Assembly: GCF_000153705.1 (NCBI RefSeq)
Contig: NZ_DS022272.1
Span: 535,965 to 599,964 of the forward strand
Source: Fulvimarina pelagi HTCC2506
GTDB lineage: Bacteria; Pseudomonadota; Alphaproteobacteria; Rhizobiales; Rhizobiaceae
Length of the DNA stretch: 64,000 nt
Direction of reading: 5' to 3'
Positions 18,588 through 27,313 of this stretch are shown in pieces (position 1 is the first letter of the stretch; each line of letters opens with the position of its first letter). Under the pieces are notes generated by a model, which saw nothing but the letters and a program-made list of their open reading frames with translations, was not told where the DNA came from and ran no database searches. Both the position numbers and the translations under genes were made by a program.

Positions 18588-19055
18588 ATGTCGTACAGGT
18601 TCGACGCATTGTTTTTTCCGGGCATCTTCGCCGGCGCGCTCGCGCTATCGGGGTGTCAGGCGATTTTCCCCGGCGAGGAAGACGCCTCTCTCGGTGCGCT
18701 TCGTCTGAGCCAGGCCGACGCAGTCGCCTCGCAACAGAGGCTCGATGAGGACGGCTATCCGCTACTTGGCGCATATCCCGGTGCCGCAGCGCCACAATTG
18801 GCCGATGAAAACGTCGCCGCGCTTAACAGTCGATATAATGGCATTGCGGCCCAGCGCGAGGCCGCTGCGGATGACACCGGATATGCATCAGCGATCTCCC
18901 GCGCGGCGAGCGCTCGCGAGCGTCAGGCTGCCGCCGTTTCCACGCTGGACGCTGAGGCGGCCAGCCAGCCCGCTGCTTCCGGGACGACGGAGCGCGGGCC
19001 GCGACCGGAAGACGTCCTGCGCCAGATCGAAGCTACGGACGAAACGACCAACTGA
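18588..19055 (+). CDS. Small lipoprotein of unknown function
   Basis: A 155-residue protein with a lipoprotein signal: a hydrophobic segment ending in the lipobox LSGC (Cys at 23). The mature part is rich in Ala, Glu and Gln with no recognised domain and ends in a low-complexity acidic region. The Cys-Gln start predicts outer-membrane sorting, if the usual Lol rule applies. It is divergent from phaC and lies 65 bases upstream of the aminotransferase gene, a common neighbour pattern in Rhizobiales as far as I recall, but no function is known. Confidence 0.75.
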   Translation: MSYRFDALFFPGIFAGALALSGCQAIFPGEEDASLGALRLSQADAVASQQRLDEDGYPLLGAYPGAAAPQLADENVAALNSRYNGIAAQREAAADDTGYASAISRAASARERQAAAVSTLDAEAASQPAASGTTERGPRPEDVLRQIEATDETTN

Positions 19056-19120
19056 ATTCGCTTCGGTCTTTCTGGAATCCCAATATCGCGGCCATGAGTT
19101 GCCGCACGGATAATCGACCC

Positions 19121-20338
19121 ATGGAAGACTATTACAAGATCCGCCGGCTGCCGCCTTACGTTTTCGAGGAAGTCAACCGGTTGAAGGCCGCGGCCCGTGC
19201 GAAGGGCGCCGACATTATCGACCTCGGCATGGGAAACCCGGACCTGCCGACGCCCGCCTTCATTGTCGACAAGCTCTGCGAGGTCGCCCGGGATCCACGT
19301 GCCCACCGTTACTCGGCCTCGCGCGGCATCAACGGGCTGCGCAAAGCACAGGCGGCCTTCTACGAGCGACGCTTCAACGTAAAGCTCGATCCGAACCGGC
19401 AGGTCGTTGCGACGCTCGGCTCGAAAGAGGGCTTCGCGAACATGGCGCAGGCAATCACAGCGCCTGGCGATGTGATCCTCTGCCCGAACCCGACTTATCC
19501 GATCCATGCGTTTGGGTTCATCATGTCCGGTGGGACAATCCGTTCGCTGCCCGCCAAACCTGACGAGGACTTTCTGCGCGCCATGGAGCGTGCGGTCGTC
19601 CACTCGATCCCCAAGCCGATCGCCGTCGTCTTGAATTTTCCGGGCAATCCGACCGCCTTCACCGCGACCCGCGAATTCTACAAGGATGTCGTCGACTTCG
19701 CGAAGAAGCATGAGATTATCGTCCTGTCCGATCTCGCTTATTCCGAGATCTATTTCGACGATGTTCCACCGCCCTCGATCCTCGAGGTCGAAGGCGCGAT
19801 GGACGTGGCGGTCGAGTTCACGTCCATGTCGAAGAGCTACTCCATGCCGGGTTGGCGGATCGGCTTTGCCGTCGGCAACGAGCGGCTCTGCGCCGCGCTC
19901 GGCCGGGTGAAGTCCTATCTGGACTATGGTGCCTTCACGCCGGTCCAGGTCGCGGCGGCAACCGCGATCAACCAGGGCGACAAGGCCGTCGCCGAGATCC
20001 GGCAGGTCTACAAGAAGCGCCGCGACGTTCTGGTCGATTCGTTCGGTCGTGCCGGTTGGGACGTGCCACCGCCGCCTTCGACGATGTTCGCCTGGGTGCC
20101 GCTGCCGGCGGCCTACAAGCATATGGGTTCGCTCGAGTTCTCCAAGCTTCTCGTCGAAGAGGCGGACGTCGCGGTCGCGCCCGGCGTCGGTTTCGGCGAA
20201 CACGGCGACGATCACGTGCGCATCGCGCTGGTCGAGAACGAGCATCGCATCCGCCAGGCTGCGCGCAATCTCAAGCGGTTCCTCGCCAGTGACGAGGGGG
20301 AGGGCCAGAAGGTCGTCCCCATGCGGGCTCGCGCCTAG
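19121..20338 (+). CDS. AlaC-like PLP-dependent aminotransferase
   Basis: A 405-residue fold-type I aminotransferase. Features are IDLGMGNPDLPTP at the N-terminus, the NFPGNPTA motif and the pyridoxal-phosphate lysine near residue 238 in SMSKSYSMPGWRIGFAVGN. Family members next to hom are annotated variously as alanine (AlaC) or LL-diaminopimelate aminotransferase; substrate cannot be decided from sequence alone. The start MEDYYKIRRLPPYVF at 19121 matches the usual family N-terminus and is preferred over an in-frame ATG at 19094. It is followed by a strong hairpin and then homoserine dehydrogenase, hinting at amino-acid metabolism linked to the aspartate family. Confidence 0.85.
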   Translation: MEDYYKIRRLPPYVFEEVNRLKAAARAKGADIIDLGMGNPDLPTPAFIVDKLCEVARDPRAHRYSASRGINGLRKAQAAFYERRFNVKLDPNRQVVATLGSKEGFANMAQAITAPGDVILCPNPTYPIHAFGFIMSGGTIRSLPAKPDEDFLRAMERAVVHSIPKPIAVVLNFPGNPTAFTATREFYKDVVDFAKKHEIIVLSDLAYSEIYFDDVPPPSILEVEGAMDVAVEFTSMSKSYSMPGWRIGFAVGNERLCAALGRVKSYLDYGAFTPVQVAAATAINQGDKAVAEIRQVYKKRRDVLVDSFGRAGWDVPPPPSTMFAWVPLPAAYKHMGSLEFSKLLVEEADVAVAPGVGFGEHGDDHVRIALVENEHRIRQAARNLKRFLASDEGEGQKVVPMRARA

Positions 20339-20348
20339 GGTCGCGTCA

Positions 20349-20373
20349 GAAAGGCCGGCCGGTCCGGCCTTTC
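20349..20373 (+). terminator. Hairpin terminator after the aminotransferase gene
   Basis: A perfect 10-base-pair stem (GAAAGGCCGG at 20349-20358 with CCGGCCTTTC at 20364-20373) with a 5-base loop lies 10 bases after the stop. The 3' arm ends in TTTC but there is no long T run after it, so it may terminate partially and lower read-through into hom. Confidence 0.6.
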
Positions 20374-20482
20374 AATCTCGCCGCGTTCGGGTTAGCGAAG
20401 CCGCACTCGAAACCCTGTCGACGCGCGTCTTTTTCGAAGACTGCTCTTCGCGCCGACCGCTGACGAATTGCGACAAACATTC

Positions 20483-21787
20483 ATGACGACACCATTGCGG
20501 ATCGGGATCGCCGGCCTAGGCACCGTCGGTGCAAGCCTTGCGCGACTTCTCCAGACCAAAACAGATTCGATCACTCGACGTGCCGGGCGGCCGATCGAGC
20601 TCGTCGCAGTCTCGGCGCGCGCCAAAACGAAGAATCGTGGTTTCGACGCGAGCGGCCTTGCTTGGTACGACGATCCCTCCGCCCTCGCTCGCGAGGCCGA
20701 GATCGACGGATTCGTCGAGCTGATCGGCGGTTCTGAGGGTGCTGCGCTGGAATGCGTGAGGGCCGCGCTGGAACGCGGCGTTCCGGTAGTGACGGCGAAT
20801 AAGGCGCTTCTCGCCCATCATGGAGTGGAACTGGCTCGGCTCGCGGCAGAGAACGGCACCGAGCTTCTCTACGAAGCGGCTGTTGCAGGCGGAATACCGA
20901 TCATCAAAACAATGCGCGAGGGCCTGTCCGGCAACGAGGTGAGCCGCGTCTACGGCATTCTCAATGGCACCTGCAACTACATGCTGACGCGCATGGAGCG
21001 CGAGGGCCTTTCCTTCGATCTCTGCCTGAAGGACGCGCAGGATCTCGGCTATGCCGAAGCCGATCCGACCTTCGATATCGGCGGCTTCGATGCCGCCCAT
21101 AAGCTCGGAATCCTGACCTCTCTCGCTTTCGGCACGGAGATCGACGCCGATTCGATTTACGTTGAGGGAATCGAGGCTGTGACGGCAGAGGACATCGCTG
21201 CAGCGGGCGAACTCGGCTATTCGATCAAGCTTCTTGCGGTTGCGCAGAGGACCGATACCGGAATCGAGCAGCGGGTCCATCCGGCGCTGATCCCGGCCGC
21301 CGCAGCGATGGCGCAGGTCTCGGGCGTCACGAATGCGGTCGCGGTCGACACTGATCTTCTCGGCTCGATCATGCTGGCCGGGCCCGGCGCAGGTGGTGAT
21401 GCCACCGCTTCGGCCGTTCTCTCCGATATCATGGACATCGCGACCGGTGTCGTATTGCCGACCCTCGGAATTCCAGCCGACAAGCTACAGCCCTACGTCC
21501 GCGCTCGGATGCGCGCTCACGAGGGTGGATACTACATCCGTCTCTCCGTGCACGATCAGGTGGGTGCCTTTGCCTCGATCGCAACGCGCATGGCGGAGAA
21601 CGGAATTTCGCTGGAATCCATCGTTCAGCGTCGACGTGCCCGTGCCGGCGACAAGGCCAATGCACAGGTGATCCTCGTAACTCACGAAACGACGGAAAAC
21701 GCAGTACGTGAAGCTCTTCGGGCGATCTCCGACGACGGCCATCTTGGCGGCCAACCGCAGATGCTACGGATTGAGCGGTTGGACTGA
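20483..21787 (+). CDS. hom: Homoserine dehydrogenase
   Basis: The 434-residue enzyme reduces aspartate semialdehyde to homoserine, the branch point to threonine and methionine. It shows the nucleotide-binding GIAGLGTVGASL near the N-terminus, the catalytic-domain signatures VVTANKALLAHHG and GILNGTCNYMLTRM and FDIGGFDAAHKLGIL, and a C-terminal ACT domain (VHDQVGAFASIATRMAENGISLESI), which usually mediates threonine feedback inhibition. The ATG at 20483 is preferred to an in-frame TTG at 20468. It converges with the purC-purQ operon. Confidence 0.95.
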   Translation: MTTPLRIGIAGLGTVGASLARLLQTKTDSITRRAGRPIELVAVSARAKTKNRGFDASGLAWYDDPSALAREAEIDGFVELIGGSEGAALECVRAALERGVPVVTANKALLAHHGVELARLAAENGTELLYEAAVAGGIPIIKTMREGLSGNEVSRVYGILNGTCNYMLTRMEREGLSFDLCLKDAQDLGYAEADPTFDIGGFDAAHKLGILTSLAFGTEIDADSIYVEGIEAVTAEDIAAAGELGYSIKLLAVAQRTDTGIEQRVHPALIPAAAAMAQVSGVTNAVAVDTDLLGSIMLAGPGAGGDATASAVLSDIMDIATGVVLPTLGIPADKLQPYVRARMRAHEGGYYIRLSVHDQVGAFASIATRMAENGISLESIVQRRRARAGDKANAQVILVTHETTENAVREALRAISDDGHLGGQPQMLRIERLD

Positions 21788-21793
21788 TCGGGC

Positions 21794-22201
21794 TCAGGCG
21801 ACGCAATCGTCGCTGCCGCTTCTCCACCTTTCGATATCGGCTTGTGCACGCTGGCCGATCTCTTCGGTGAGCAGCGGTCCATACACTGCGACATCGCCCG
21901 AACCGGCCTGACCTTCGGCGACCAGTAGCGGACGTGCTTCGGGCTCGCCGGCCGGCGTCAGCAGGAAACGCGGCTTGCCGGAGAAGGAGGCGAGTTCCGG
22001 CGAAAGGCCGTAAGGTTCGAAGGCCGGGTCGCCTGATTTGAACCAGCAGCGATCGGCATTCAGGGTGAGCCGCTCCATCAGGTCGAGACCCATCTCGGAT
22101 GGATCGGTCTCAGGCGTTTCGGATGTTGTCGAGCAGGCCATCAGCCCAAGCGATGCACCAAGCGCGATTGGAAGCAGCCCGCGCCTGTTCACGCTCAGCA
22201 T
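21794..22201 (-). CDS. Small lipoprotein at the end of the purQ operon
   Basis: A 135-residue protein with a twin-arginine-like start (NRRGLLPIALGASLGLMAC) ending in the lipobox LMAC. The mature protein contains two more cysteines (DRCWFKSG and DDCVA at the end), which could form a disulphide. No domain is recognised. Its ATG overlaps the purQ stop by one base, so it is the last gene of the purC-purS-purQ transcript, though nothing ties it to purine synthesis. Confidence 0.75.
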   Translation of the reverse strand: MLSVNRRGLLPIALGASLGLMACSTTSETPETDPSEMGLDLMERLTLNADRCWFKSGDPAFEPYGLSPELASFSGKPRFLLTPAGEPEARPLLVAEGQAGSGDVAVYGPLLTEEIGQRAQADIERWRSGSDDCVA

Positions 22202-22881
22202 CAGGCTGCTTCCTGCTGTGTAAGGCCGAGTGCGCCTTCGAAGATCGCGCGCCCGTCGATGCCGCCGTGTTCAGGCTCGATGAGGTTTTCCGGATGGGGC
22301 ATCATGCCGAGAACATTGCCGTCCGCGTTGACGATGCCAGCGATGTCGTTGATCGCGCCGTTTGGATTGGTGCCCTCGGCATAGCGGAAGACGATACGTC
22401 CGTTGTCTTGAAGCGCAGCGAGTGTGTGAGCATCCGCAAAATAGTTTCCGTCGTGATGAGCGACTGGACAGCGGATGATCTGACCTGCCGAATAGCCGCC
22501 GGTGAAACGCGTTTTAGCGTTCGTCACCTCGAGCTTCACCTCGCGGCAAACGAAGCGCAGTGTCGTGTTGCGCATCAGCGCGCCAGGCAGCAGGCCGGCC
22601 TCGCAGAGGATCTGGAAACCGTTGCAGACGCCCAGAACCGGAACGCCCTTTTCGGCGGCTTCGGCGACGGCGCGCATGATGGGAGAGCGCGCCGCAATCG
22701 CACCCGCGCGGAGATAGTCACCGAAAGAGAAGCCGCCCGGAATGACGATCAGATCGGACGGTGGAAGGGATGTTTCGGTCTGCCAGACCGTCTGCGGCAG
22801 CTTGCCGGTGATGGTTTTCAGAGCCGCGATCATGTCGCGGTCGCGATTGAGGCCGGGGAGGAGGACGACGGTCGTGTTCAT
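22201..22881 (-). CDS. purQ: Phosphoribosylformylglycinamidine synthase, glutaminase subunit
   Basis: The 226-residue class I amidotransferase hydrolyses glutamine to feed ammonia to PurL in purine synthesis. The nucleophile elbow GVCNGFQ places the catalytic Cys at 86; [19 protein letters not shown] and GMMPHPEN (with catalytic His) are present. It works with PurS, encoded two genes upstream; PurL is not in the window. The start overlaps the stop of the preceding 85-residue ORF by four bases (ATGA). Confidence 0.95.
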   Translation of the reverse strand: MNTTVVLLPGLNRDRDMIAALKTITGKLPQTVWQTETSLPPSDLIVIPGGFSFGDYLRAGAIAARSPIMRAVAEAAEKGVPVLGVCNGFQILCEAGLLPGALMRNTTLRFVCREVKLEVTNAKTRFTGGYSAGQIIRCPVAHHDGNYFADAHTLAALQDNGRIVFRYAEGTNPNGAINDIAGIVNADGNVLGMMPHPENLIEPEHGGIDGRAIFEGALGLTQQEAA

Positions 22882-23135
22882 GCGTTCGGACTGTATGGAG
22901 TTCCAGGCTCTGCCATCTCGCGCAATTCCAGCCGACGCTCGATCCGGTCGAGGCGCTGGTCGATGCGGGAAAGGACGCCGTAGATGTTGGTCGTATCGGC
23001 TTGGATCGAGCCGGCATAACCTCGGATCGCGTTCATTCCTTGAGCTTGTTCGACACCGAGAAGTTCGATGTTGGAAATCCTCTGCTGAAGACTCTTCAGG
23101 ATTTCCGTCATCAGTTCGTTCGTGACTTCGACCAT
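22878..23135 (-). CDS. Small coiled-coil protein between purS and purQ
   Basis: An 85-residue hydrophilic protein with a predicted coiled coil ([15 protein letters not shown] and [20 protein letters not shown] show heptad spacing of Leu/Ile). There is no signal peptide or known domain. GGAGA stands seven bases before the ATG and the stop overlaps purQ, so it is very likely translated. PurS and PurQ are usually adjacent, so an inserted coiled-coil gene is noteworthy; whether it touches the PurLQS complex is unknown. Confidence 0.7.
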   Translation of the reverse strand: MVEVTNELMTEILKSLQQRISNIELLGVEQAQGMNAIRGYAGSIQADTTNIYGVLSRIDQRLDRIERRLELREMAEPGTPYSPNA

Positions 23136-23156
23136 CGAATTGTCTCCACGCTACCC

Positions 23157-23399
23157 TCAGTCGATAGAGATAGTGTAATTCTCGATGACCGTATTAGCCA
23201 GAAGCTTCTCGCACATCTCCGACAGTCGCTTCTCGGTTGCCGTCTTATCGTCGCCATCCAGCTGCAGGTCGAAGACCTTGCCCTGGCGCACTTCGTCGAC
23301 GCCGTCGAAGCCGAGATGGCCTAGGGCACCTCCAATGGCCTTGCCCTGTGGGTCTAGGACGCCGTTCTTCAGCGTTACGACGATGCGCGCCTTAATCAC
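23157..23399 (-). CDS. purS: Phosphoribosylformylglycinamidine synthase subunit PurS
   Basis: The 80-residue protein has the PurS pattern: [20 protein letters not shown], then [13 protein letters not shown]. PurS bridges PurL and PurQ and helps channel ammonia. The start is a GTG at 23399 with AGG upstream. It lies between purC and the small coiled-coil gene in the same direction, 70 bases after the purC stop. Confidence 0.93.
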   Translation of the reverse strand: MIKARIVVTLKNGVLDPQGKAIGGALGHLGFDGVDEVRQGKVFDLQLDGDDKTATEKRLSEMCEKLLANTVIENYTISID

Positions 23400-23469
23400 G
23401 GGATCTGCCTGTCTTTGGAATGGATGATCTTCAATGCCGGTGCCGGCTGCTTGACGGGTTTTTGCCGTC

Positions 23470-24234
23470 TCACTTGACCAACACCGGCCCGGAGGGGCGG
23501 GGCGGCTCGTTCTCGTTCATGATCCCGAGCCGTCGTGCGACTTCCTGATAGGCTTCGACCAATCCGCCCATGTCGCGGCGGAATCGATCCTTGTCCATTT
23601 TCTCCTGTGTGTTGATGTCCCACAGGCGACAGGAATCCGGGCTGATCTCGTCGGCAACGACAATCCGCATCATGTCGCCTTCGAAGAGCCGGCCGGTCTC
23701 GATCTTGAAGTCGATCAGCTGGATGCCGACGCCGAGGAAGAGGCCGGAAAGGAAATCGTTGACGCGGATGGCGAGAGCCATGATGTCGTCGATTTCTTGC
23801 GGGCTCGCCCAGCCGAAGGCAGTAATGTGCTCTTCGGAGACCATCGGATCGTCGAGCTGATCGGCCTTGTAGTAGAATTCGATAATCGAGCGCGGCAGCA
23901 CGGTGCCTTCCTCGATACCTAAACGTTTGGCCAGCGAGCCGGCCGCGATGTTGCGGACGACAACTTCCAACGGAATGATCTCGACTTCCTTGATCAGCTG
24001 CTCTCGCATATTGAGCCGCTTAATGAAATGTGTCGGGATGCCCATCTTGTTGAGATGGCCGAAGATATATTCGGAAATACGGTTGTTGAGGACGCCCTTG
24101 CCGTCGACGATCTCGTGCTTCTTCTTGTTGAAGGCGGTCGCGTCGTCCTTGAAGAACTGCACGAGAGTGCCGGGCTCGGGCCCTTCATATAGAATCTTGC
24201 CCTTGCCTTCGTAGATGCGGCGGCGACGTGTCAT
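23470..24234 (-). CDS. purC: Phosphoribosylaminoimidazole-succinocarboxamide synthase
   Basis: The 254-residue SAICAR synthetase joins aspartate to CAIR in purine synthesis. Family motifs include [17 protein letters not shown] (phosphate loop), [14 protein letters not shown] and [10 protein letters not shown] followed by [15 protein letters not shown]. The ATG at 24234 is chosen from the family N-terminus ([13 protein letters not shown]); the frame continues upstream to 24366 without similarity. It starts the purC-purS-ORF-purQ-lipoprotein operon. Confidence 0.95.
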   Translation of the reverse strand: MTRRRRIYEGKGKILYEGPEPGTLVQFFKDDATAFNKKKHEIVDGKGVLNNRISEYIFGHLNKMGIPTHFIKRLNMREQLIKEVEIIPLEVVVRNIAAGSLAKRLGIEEGTVLPRSIIEFYYKADQLDDPMVSEEHITAFGWASPQEIDDIMALAIRVNDFLSGLFLGVGIQLIDFKIETGRLFEGDMMRIVVADEISPDSCRLWDINTQEKMDKDRFRRDMGGLVEAYQEVARRLGIMNENEPPRPSGPVLVK

Positions 24235-24565
24235 ATCATACTCTGTTCTTGGCTTGCGGGACCGAGCCGGAAACCGTCTCAAGGGCCGCTTTTTCTGCGT
24301 GAATAGACCAAAGCGCCCGCCATCACAATCGGCGGGCCGGGCTCTGTAGGGAATGAGCGCGATCAAGGTCGGTATTGGCTAGCTGAACGTCAAGCCGCGC
24401 TGGGGTCAAGGAGGTAGAACGCAGCCATCTCGTCTGGATTTTTGTACTCCCGCAGATCGCAACGGGCTTATCTCGGTCGCCCATCTCGTCCATAGTGGAA
24501 ACTGTGAGAATTAGCCGCCGCGCGGACATCTCGCCGCTCGGTGGGCAACGGCAAGGAGACCCGCA
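24235..24565. other. Divergent intergenic region purC / DUF1476
   Basis: There are 331 bases between the two divergent starts. A 7-base-pair inverted repeat (GCCCGCC at 24315-24321 with GGCGGGC at 24331-24337) lies about 80 bases upstream of purC and could be a leader hairpin or operator; it lacks a T run. I see no convincing small gene or riboswitch. Confidence 0.4.
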
Positions 24566-24877
24566 ATGACGATGGCTGACCGCGAGCGTGATTTTGAGAA
24601 TCGCTTCATCCACGATCAGGAACTGAAGTTCCGCATTCGGGCTCGCCGCAACAAGCTTATCGGGCTCTGGGCGGCGGAAAAGCTCGGCAAGACAGGGCCG
24701 GATGCTAATGCCTATGCGCAGGAGATCGTTCGTGTCGACTTCGAGAAGCCGGGCGACGACGACGTCTTCGATCATCTCATGGCCGATCTTGGCGAGATGG
24801 GCATCACCGAAAAGGAGATCCGTGCCCAGATGGAAGAGTTGCTGAAGGAAGCCGAGAAGCAGGTGATGAGCGAATGA
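24566..24877 (+). CDS. DUF1476 protein, ATP synthase inhibitor subunit zeta
   Basis: A 103-residue helical protein beginning MTMADRERDFENRFIHDQEL, with FRIRARRNKLIGLWAAEKLG, the hallmark of DUF1476. In Paracoccus and other alphaproteobacteria this zeta subunit binds F1-ATPase and blocks ATP hydrolysis. AAGGAGA stands eight bases before the ATG; a second in-frame ATG two codons later is possible. The stop overlaps the next start by four bases. Confidence 0.92.
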   Translation: MTMADRERDFENRFIHDQELKFRIRARRNKLIGLWAAEKLGKTGPDANAYAQEIVRVDFEKPGDDDVFDHLMADLGEMGITEKEIRAQMEELLKEAEKQVMSE

Positions 24878-25656
24878 GCTCGCATTCCTCTCCGAAAGAT
24901 CGCTTCCTCGCGATGGCCGGGAGTAAATCTGTGCTCTCGGCCTGGCTCGCCTCGCCCGATCCGTTTACCCAGGAAGCTTTCCTCAAGGCCGACTACGATT
25001 TCGTCGTGCTCGACATGCAGCACGGTCTCCTCGACCGAGCTGATGTGCGCGACGCGATCACACGTTGCTACGCTTTCGGCAAGGGTGCCTTCGTGCGTGT
25101 GCCGGTGAGTGGGTTCGGCAATGCATCATGGGTTCTCGACATGGGCGCGCAGGGTGTGATCATGCCGATGATCGAGTCGGCTGAGGACGCGCGCGTCTTC
25201 GTCAAGCACATGAAATACCCGCCGCTGGGGCTCAGGTCCTACGCTCCCATCCGCGCCGCTCCACTCGCCAAAGGTGGCGACGTCGACGCATATGTGGAGA
25301 CAGCCAACTCCGAGACCTTCGCTTTTGCGATGATCGAGACCCGTACCGCGCTCGACGCCTTAGACGAGATCGCAGCGATCGACGGCATCGACGGCCTCTT
25401 CGTAGGTCCCGCGGACCTCTCGATCGCGCTCTCGGACGACAGCCGCGTCGACATCGACGGCGAGCGGCTGAAGGACGCCATGCGGCGCGTTGCCGAAGCG
25501 GCGGAGAGGCACGGCAAGGTCGCCGCGGCCTACGCCGGCGACGCCGCCCACGCGAGTGCCTATTGGTGTCGCGGTTACGACTATGTCGGCATCAGCATGG
25601 ATTTGAAGATCGTTGCTGAGGCGGCCGAATTGCTCGCCAAGGAGGCGAAGGGCTGA
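24874..25656 (+). CDS. HpcH/HpaI-family aldolase
   Basis: The 260-residue protein belongs to the metal-dependent 2-keto-3-deoxy acid aldolase / citrate lyase-like family: FVVLDMQHGL (metal and substrate region), VRVPVSGFGNASWVLDMGAQGVIMPMIES and GLFVGPADLSIAL. Such enzymes cleave hydroxy-keto acids into pyruvate plus an aldehyde; the exact substrate cannot be read from the sequence. The start overlaps the DUF1476 stop (ATGA), probably for cotranscription only, since the two functions are not obviously linked. Confidence 0.88.
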   Translation: MSSHSSPKDRFLAMAGSKSVLSAWLASPDPFTQEAFLKADYDFVVLDMQHGLLDRADVRDAITRCYAFGKGAFVRVPVSGFGNASWVLDMGAQGVIMPMIESAEDARVFVKHMKYPPLGLRSYAPIRAAPLAKGGDVDAYVETANSETFAFAMIETRTALDALDEIAAIDGIDGLFVGPADLSIALSDDSRVDIDGERLKDAMRRVAEAAERHGKVAAAYAGDAAHASAYWCRGYDYVGISMDLKIVAEAAELLAKEAKG

Positions 25657-25678
25657 CGCTTCGCCAGTCCCACCAAAG

Positions 25679-26239
25679 TCAATGCGTCGCGGACAGCTTG
25701 CTCATGAACTTACCGAAGGTGAGCAGTCCTTCCGGCCAAGGACCATGGCCCGAATCGCCATTGATGTGACCCGACTCGCCCGCATCGATGAAGAGCGAGC
25801 CCCAGGCGCCAGCGATGTCTTCAGCGGCGTTGAAAGACGAGAAGACGTCGTTGCGGCTCGCCACCACAATAGAGGGGAAGGGCAGGGGATCGCGCGGATA
25901 AGGGCCGAAGGTCATCAGGTGCTTCGGGCGGATCGCGGCGTTCTCCACATCGGGCGGCGCGACGAAGAAGGCGCCGGCAATACGCCTGGTCGCCTCCGGG
26001 ACGGCGTGAATCGCAGTTGCGACGCCTAGCGAATGAGCAACCAGAACGACGGGTCTCGTCGATGTCCCGATCGCTTCTGCGACGGAGCCGACCCAGTCTT
26101 CGCGGACTGGTTTGGTCCATTCGCGCTGCTGGACGCGCCTCGCCGTCGAGAGTTTGCGCTCCCACCGGCTCTGCCAGTGATTGTCCGGCGAGCCTTTATA
26201 ACCCGGGACGATGAGGATGTCGGCTTCCGCTACTCGCAT
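25679..26239 (-). CDS. RBBP9/YdeN-family alpha/beta hydrolase
   Basis: The 186-residue protein has the nucleophile elbow VAHSLG, the family motif DILIVPGYKGSPDNHWQSRWE, an acidic residue in SRNDVF, and the terminal GHINGDSGHGPWPEG, where the His completes a catalytic triad. Family members are small serine hydrolases of uncertain substrate. The ATG at 26239 starts just before the family-conserved part; an in-frame TTG at 26275 would add 12 residues. It converges with the aldolase gene, 22 bases apart. Confidence 0.85.
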   Translation of the reverse strand: MRVAEADILIVPGYKGSPDNHWQSRWERKLSTARRVQQREWTKPVREDWVGSVAEAIGTSTRPVVLVAHSLGVATAIHAVPEATRRIAGAFFVAPPDVENAAIRPKHLMTFGPYPRDPLPFPSIVVASRNDVFSSFNAAEDIAGAWGSLFIDAGESGHINGDSGHGPWPEGLLTFGKFMSKLSATH

Positions 26240-26343
26240 GGCGGCTGAATTGGCTTCGCTCCATCGCAATGTCAACTGAACGGAGCCGGCCGTGGTCGGG
26301 CTTCAAGCAGCGGTTTGCATAAACGTCTTTCGGAACGGCGGGA

Positions 26344-27180
26344 TCAGCCTTCCTGCTCTTCCTCTTTCAGCTTCGACCACGTGTTGTTCTGAGCGAGCAT
26401 CTCGCGAAGGAAAGCGACGTTGCCCTTGGCCTCGTCCGGCGAGAGCGCGCCGGCTGCGACCTTCTCGGCCTCTTCGAAACGGCCCTGAAGGCCAATCACG
26501 AGGGCGAGGTTCTGCCGGATGCGCGCATCGCTATCCGGCTGTTGGAGTGCGGCACGCAGATAGCGCTCGGCAGCCGGCAGATTGTCGGCGAGGAGATAGG
26601 ACATGCCGAGATTGGATAGGACCGTCGCCTCGTTCGGCTTGAGCACAAGCGCCTTCTGGAAAAGGGCTCTCGCTTCTTCCGGCTTGCCCATCTGGTCGAG
26701 GATCGCGCCTTCGGCCGAATAGAGCCTCCAGTCAGGATAGTCGGGTGTCTGCGCTCTGCGGATCGTATCGAGCGCTTTCGGCAACTCGCCGGCTGCTGCG
26801 AGCGCCTTGCCGTACGCCGCGAGAACGTCGCGATCCTTCGGATGGGCGATCGCGATCTGGCGCATGACCGCGAGGGACTGCTCGTTGCGACCGGCCATCT
26901 GCAAGGCGGCGGAATAAGACAGGCCCACTTGCTTGCTTTGTGGATTGGCCTCGTATTGACGACCGTAAGCGTCGACCGCGTTGCGCAATTCGCCCGACGA
27001 CATTTCCGCCACTGTCTTGGCTGATTGCTGCTGGACCGACTGCTGCGGTGCGGTGCGCGAGATCGAACCCGTCGTCTCGTAGCTGACCTTGTTAGCGCAG
27101 CCCGTTATGCCGAGGGCGGCGATCGAGGCTGCGACGAGGAGGGCCTTTCTGGAAGACGATATCGGACTAATCTTGCGCAT
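26344..27180 (-). CDS. TPR-repeat lipoprotein, TadD-like
   Basis: A 278-residue protein with a lipoprotein signal (LLVAASIAALGITGC, Cys at 23) and several tetratricopeptide repeats (for example GLSYSAALQMAGRNEQSLAVMRQ, VLAAYGKALAAAGELPKALDTI and VLSNLGMSYLLADNLPAAERYLRAAL). The GCANK...TTGSI start and the repeat layout resemble the pilus-assembly lipoprotein TadD, but no other tad gene is in the window. The ATG at 27180 is chosen at the signal peptide; the frame extends to 27573 through sequence without family similarity. Confidence 0.8.
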   Translation of the reverse strand: MRKISPISSSRKALLVAASIAALGITGCANKVSYETTGSISRTAPQQSVQQQSAKTVAEMSSGELRNAVDAYGRQYEANPQSKQVGLSYSAALQMAGRNEQSLAVMRQIAIAHPKDRDVLAAYGKALAAAGELPKALDTIRRAQTPDYPDWRLYSAEGAILDQMGKPEEARALFQKALVLKPNEATVLSNLGMSYLLADNLPAAERYLRAALQQPDSDARIRQNLALVIGLQGRFEEAEKVAAGALSPDEAKGNVAFLREMLAQNNTWSKLKEEEQEG

Positions 27181-27313
27181 GCGCTGAGCTCTCGTCTTCG
27201 TTTCGACGGAATGGGATACCCGATGCCGCGACAGGGCTATCGGGCCATGGCTCAAAGCATAAATCGTTAACCCTAATGGCCGGTTAATGCCCGGCTCTAA
27301 CGCCGGAGTGCCG

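Noticed and set aside
18923..20245. Minus-strand ORF of 440 codons antisense to the aminotransferase
   Set aside because: The plus strand encodes a clear PLP enzyme over the same bases; the antisense product has no family features.
27267..27287. Two TTAA words upstream of the aminopeptidase, like a CtrA box
   Set aside because: They are thirteen bases apart instead of seven; more likely a chance inverted repeat TTAACC/GGTTAA.
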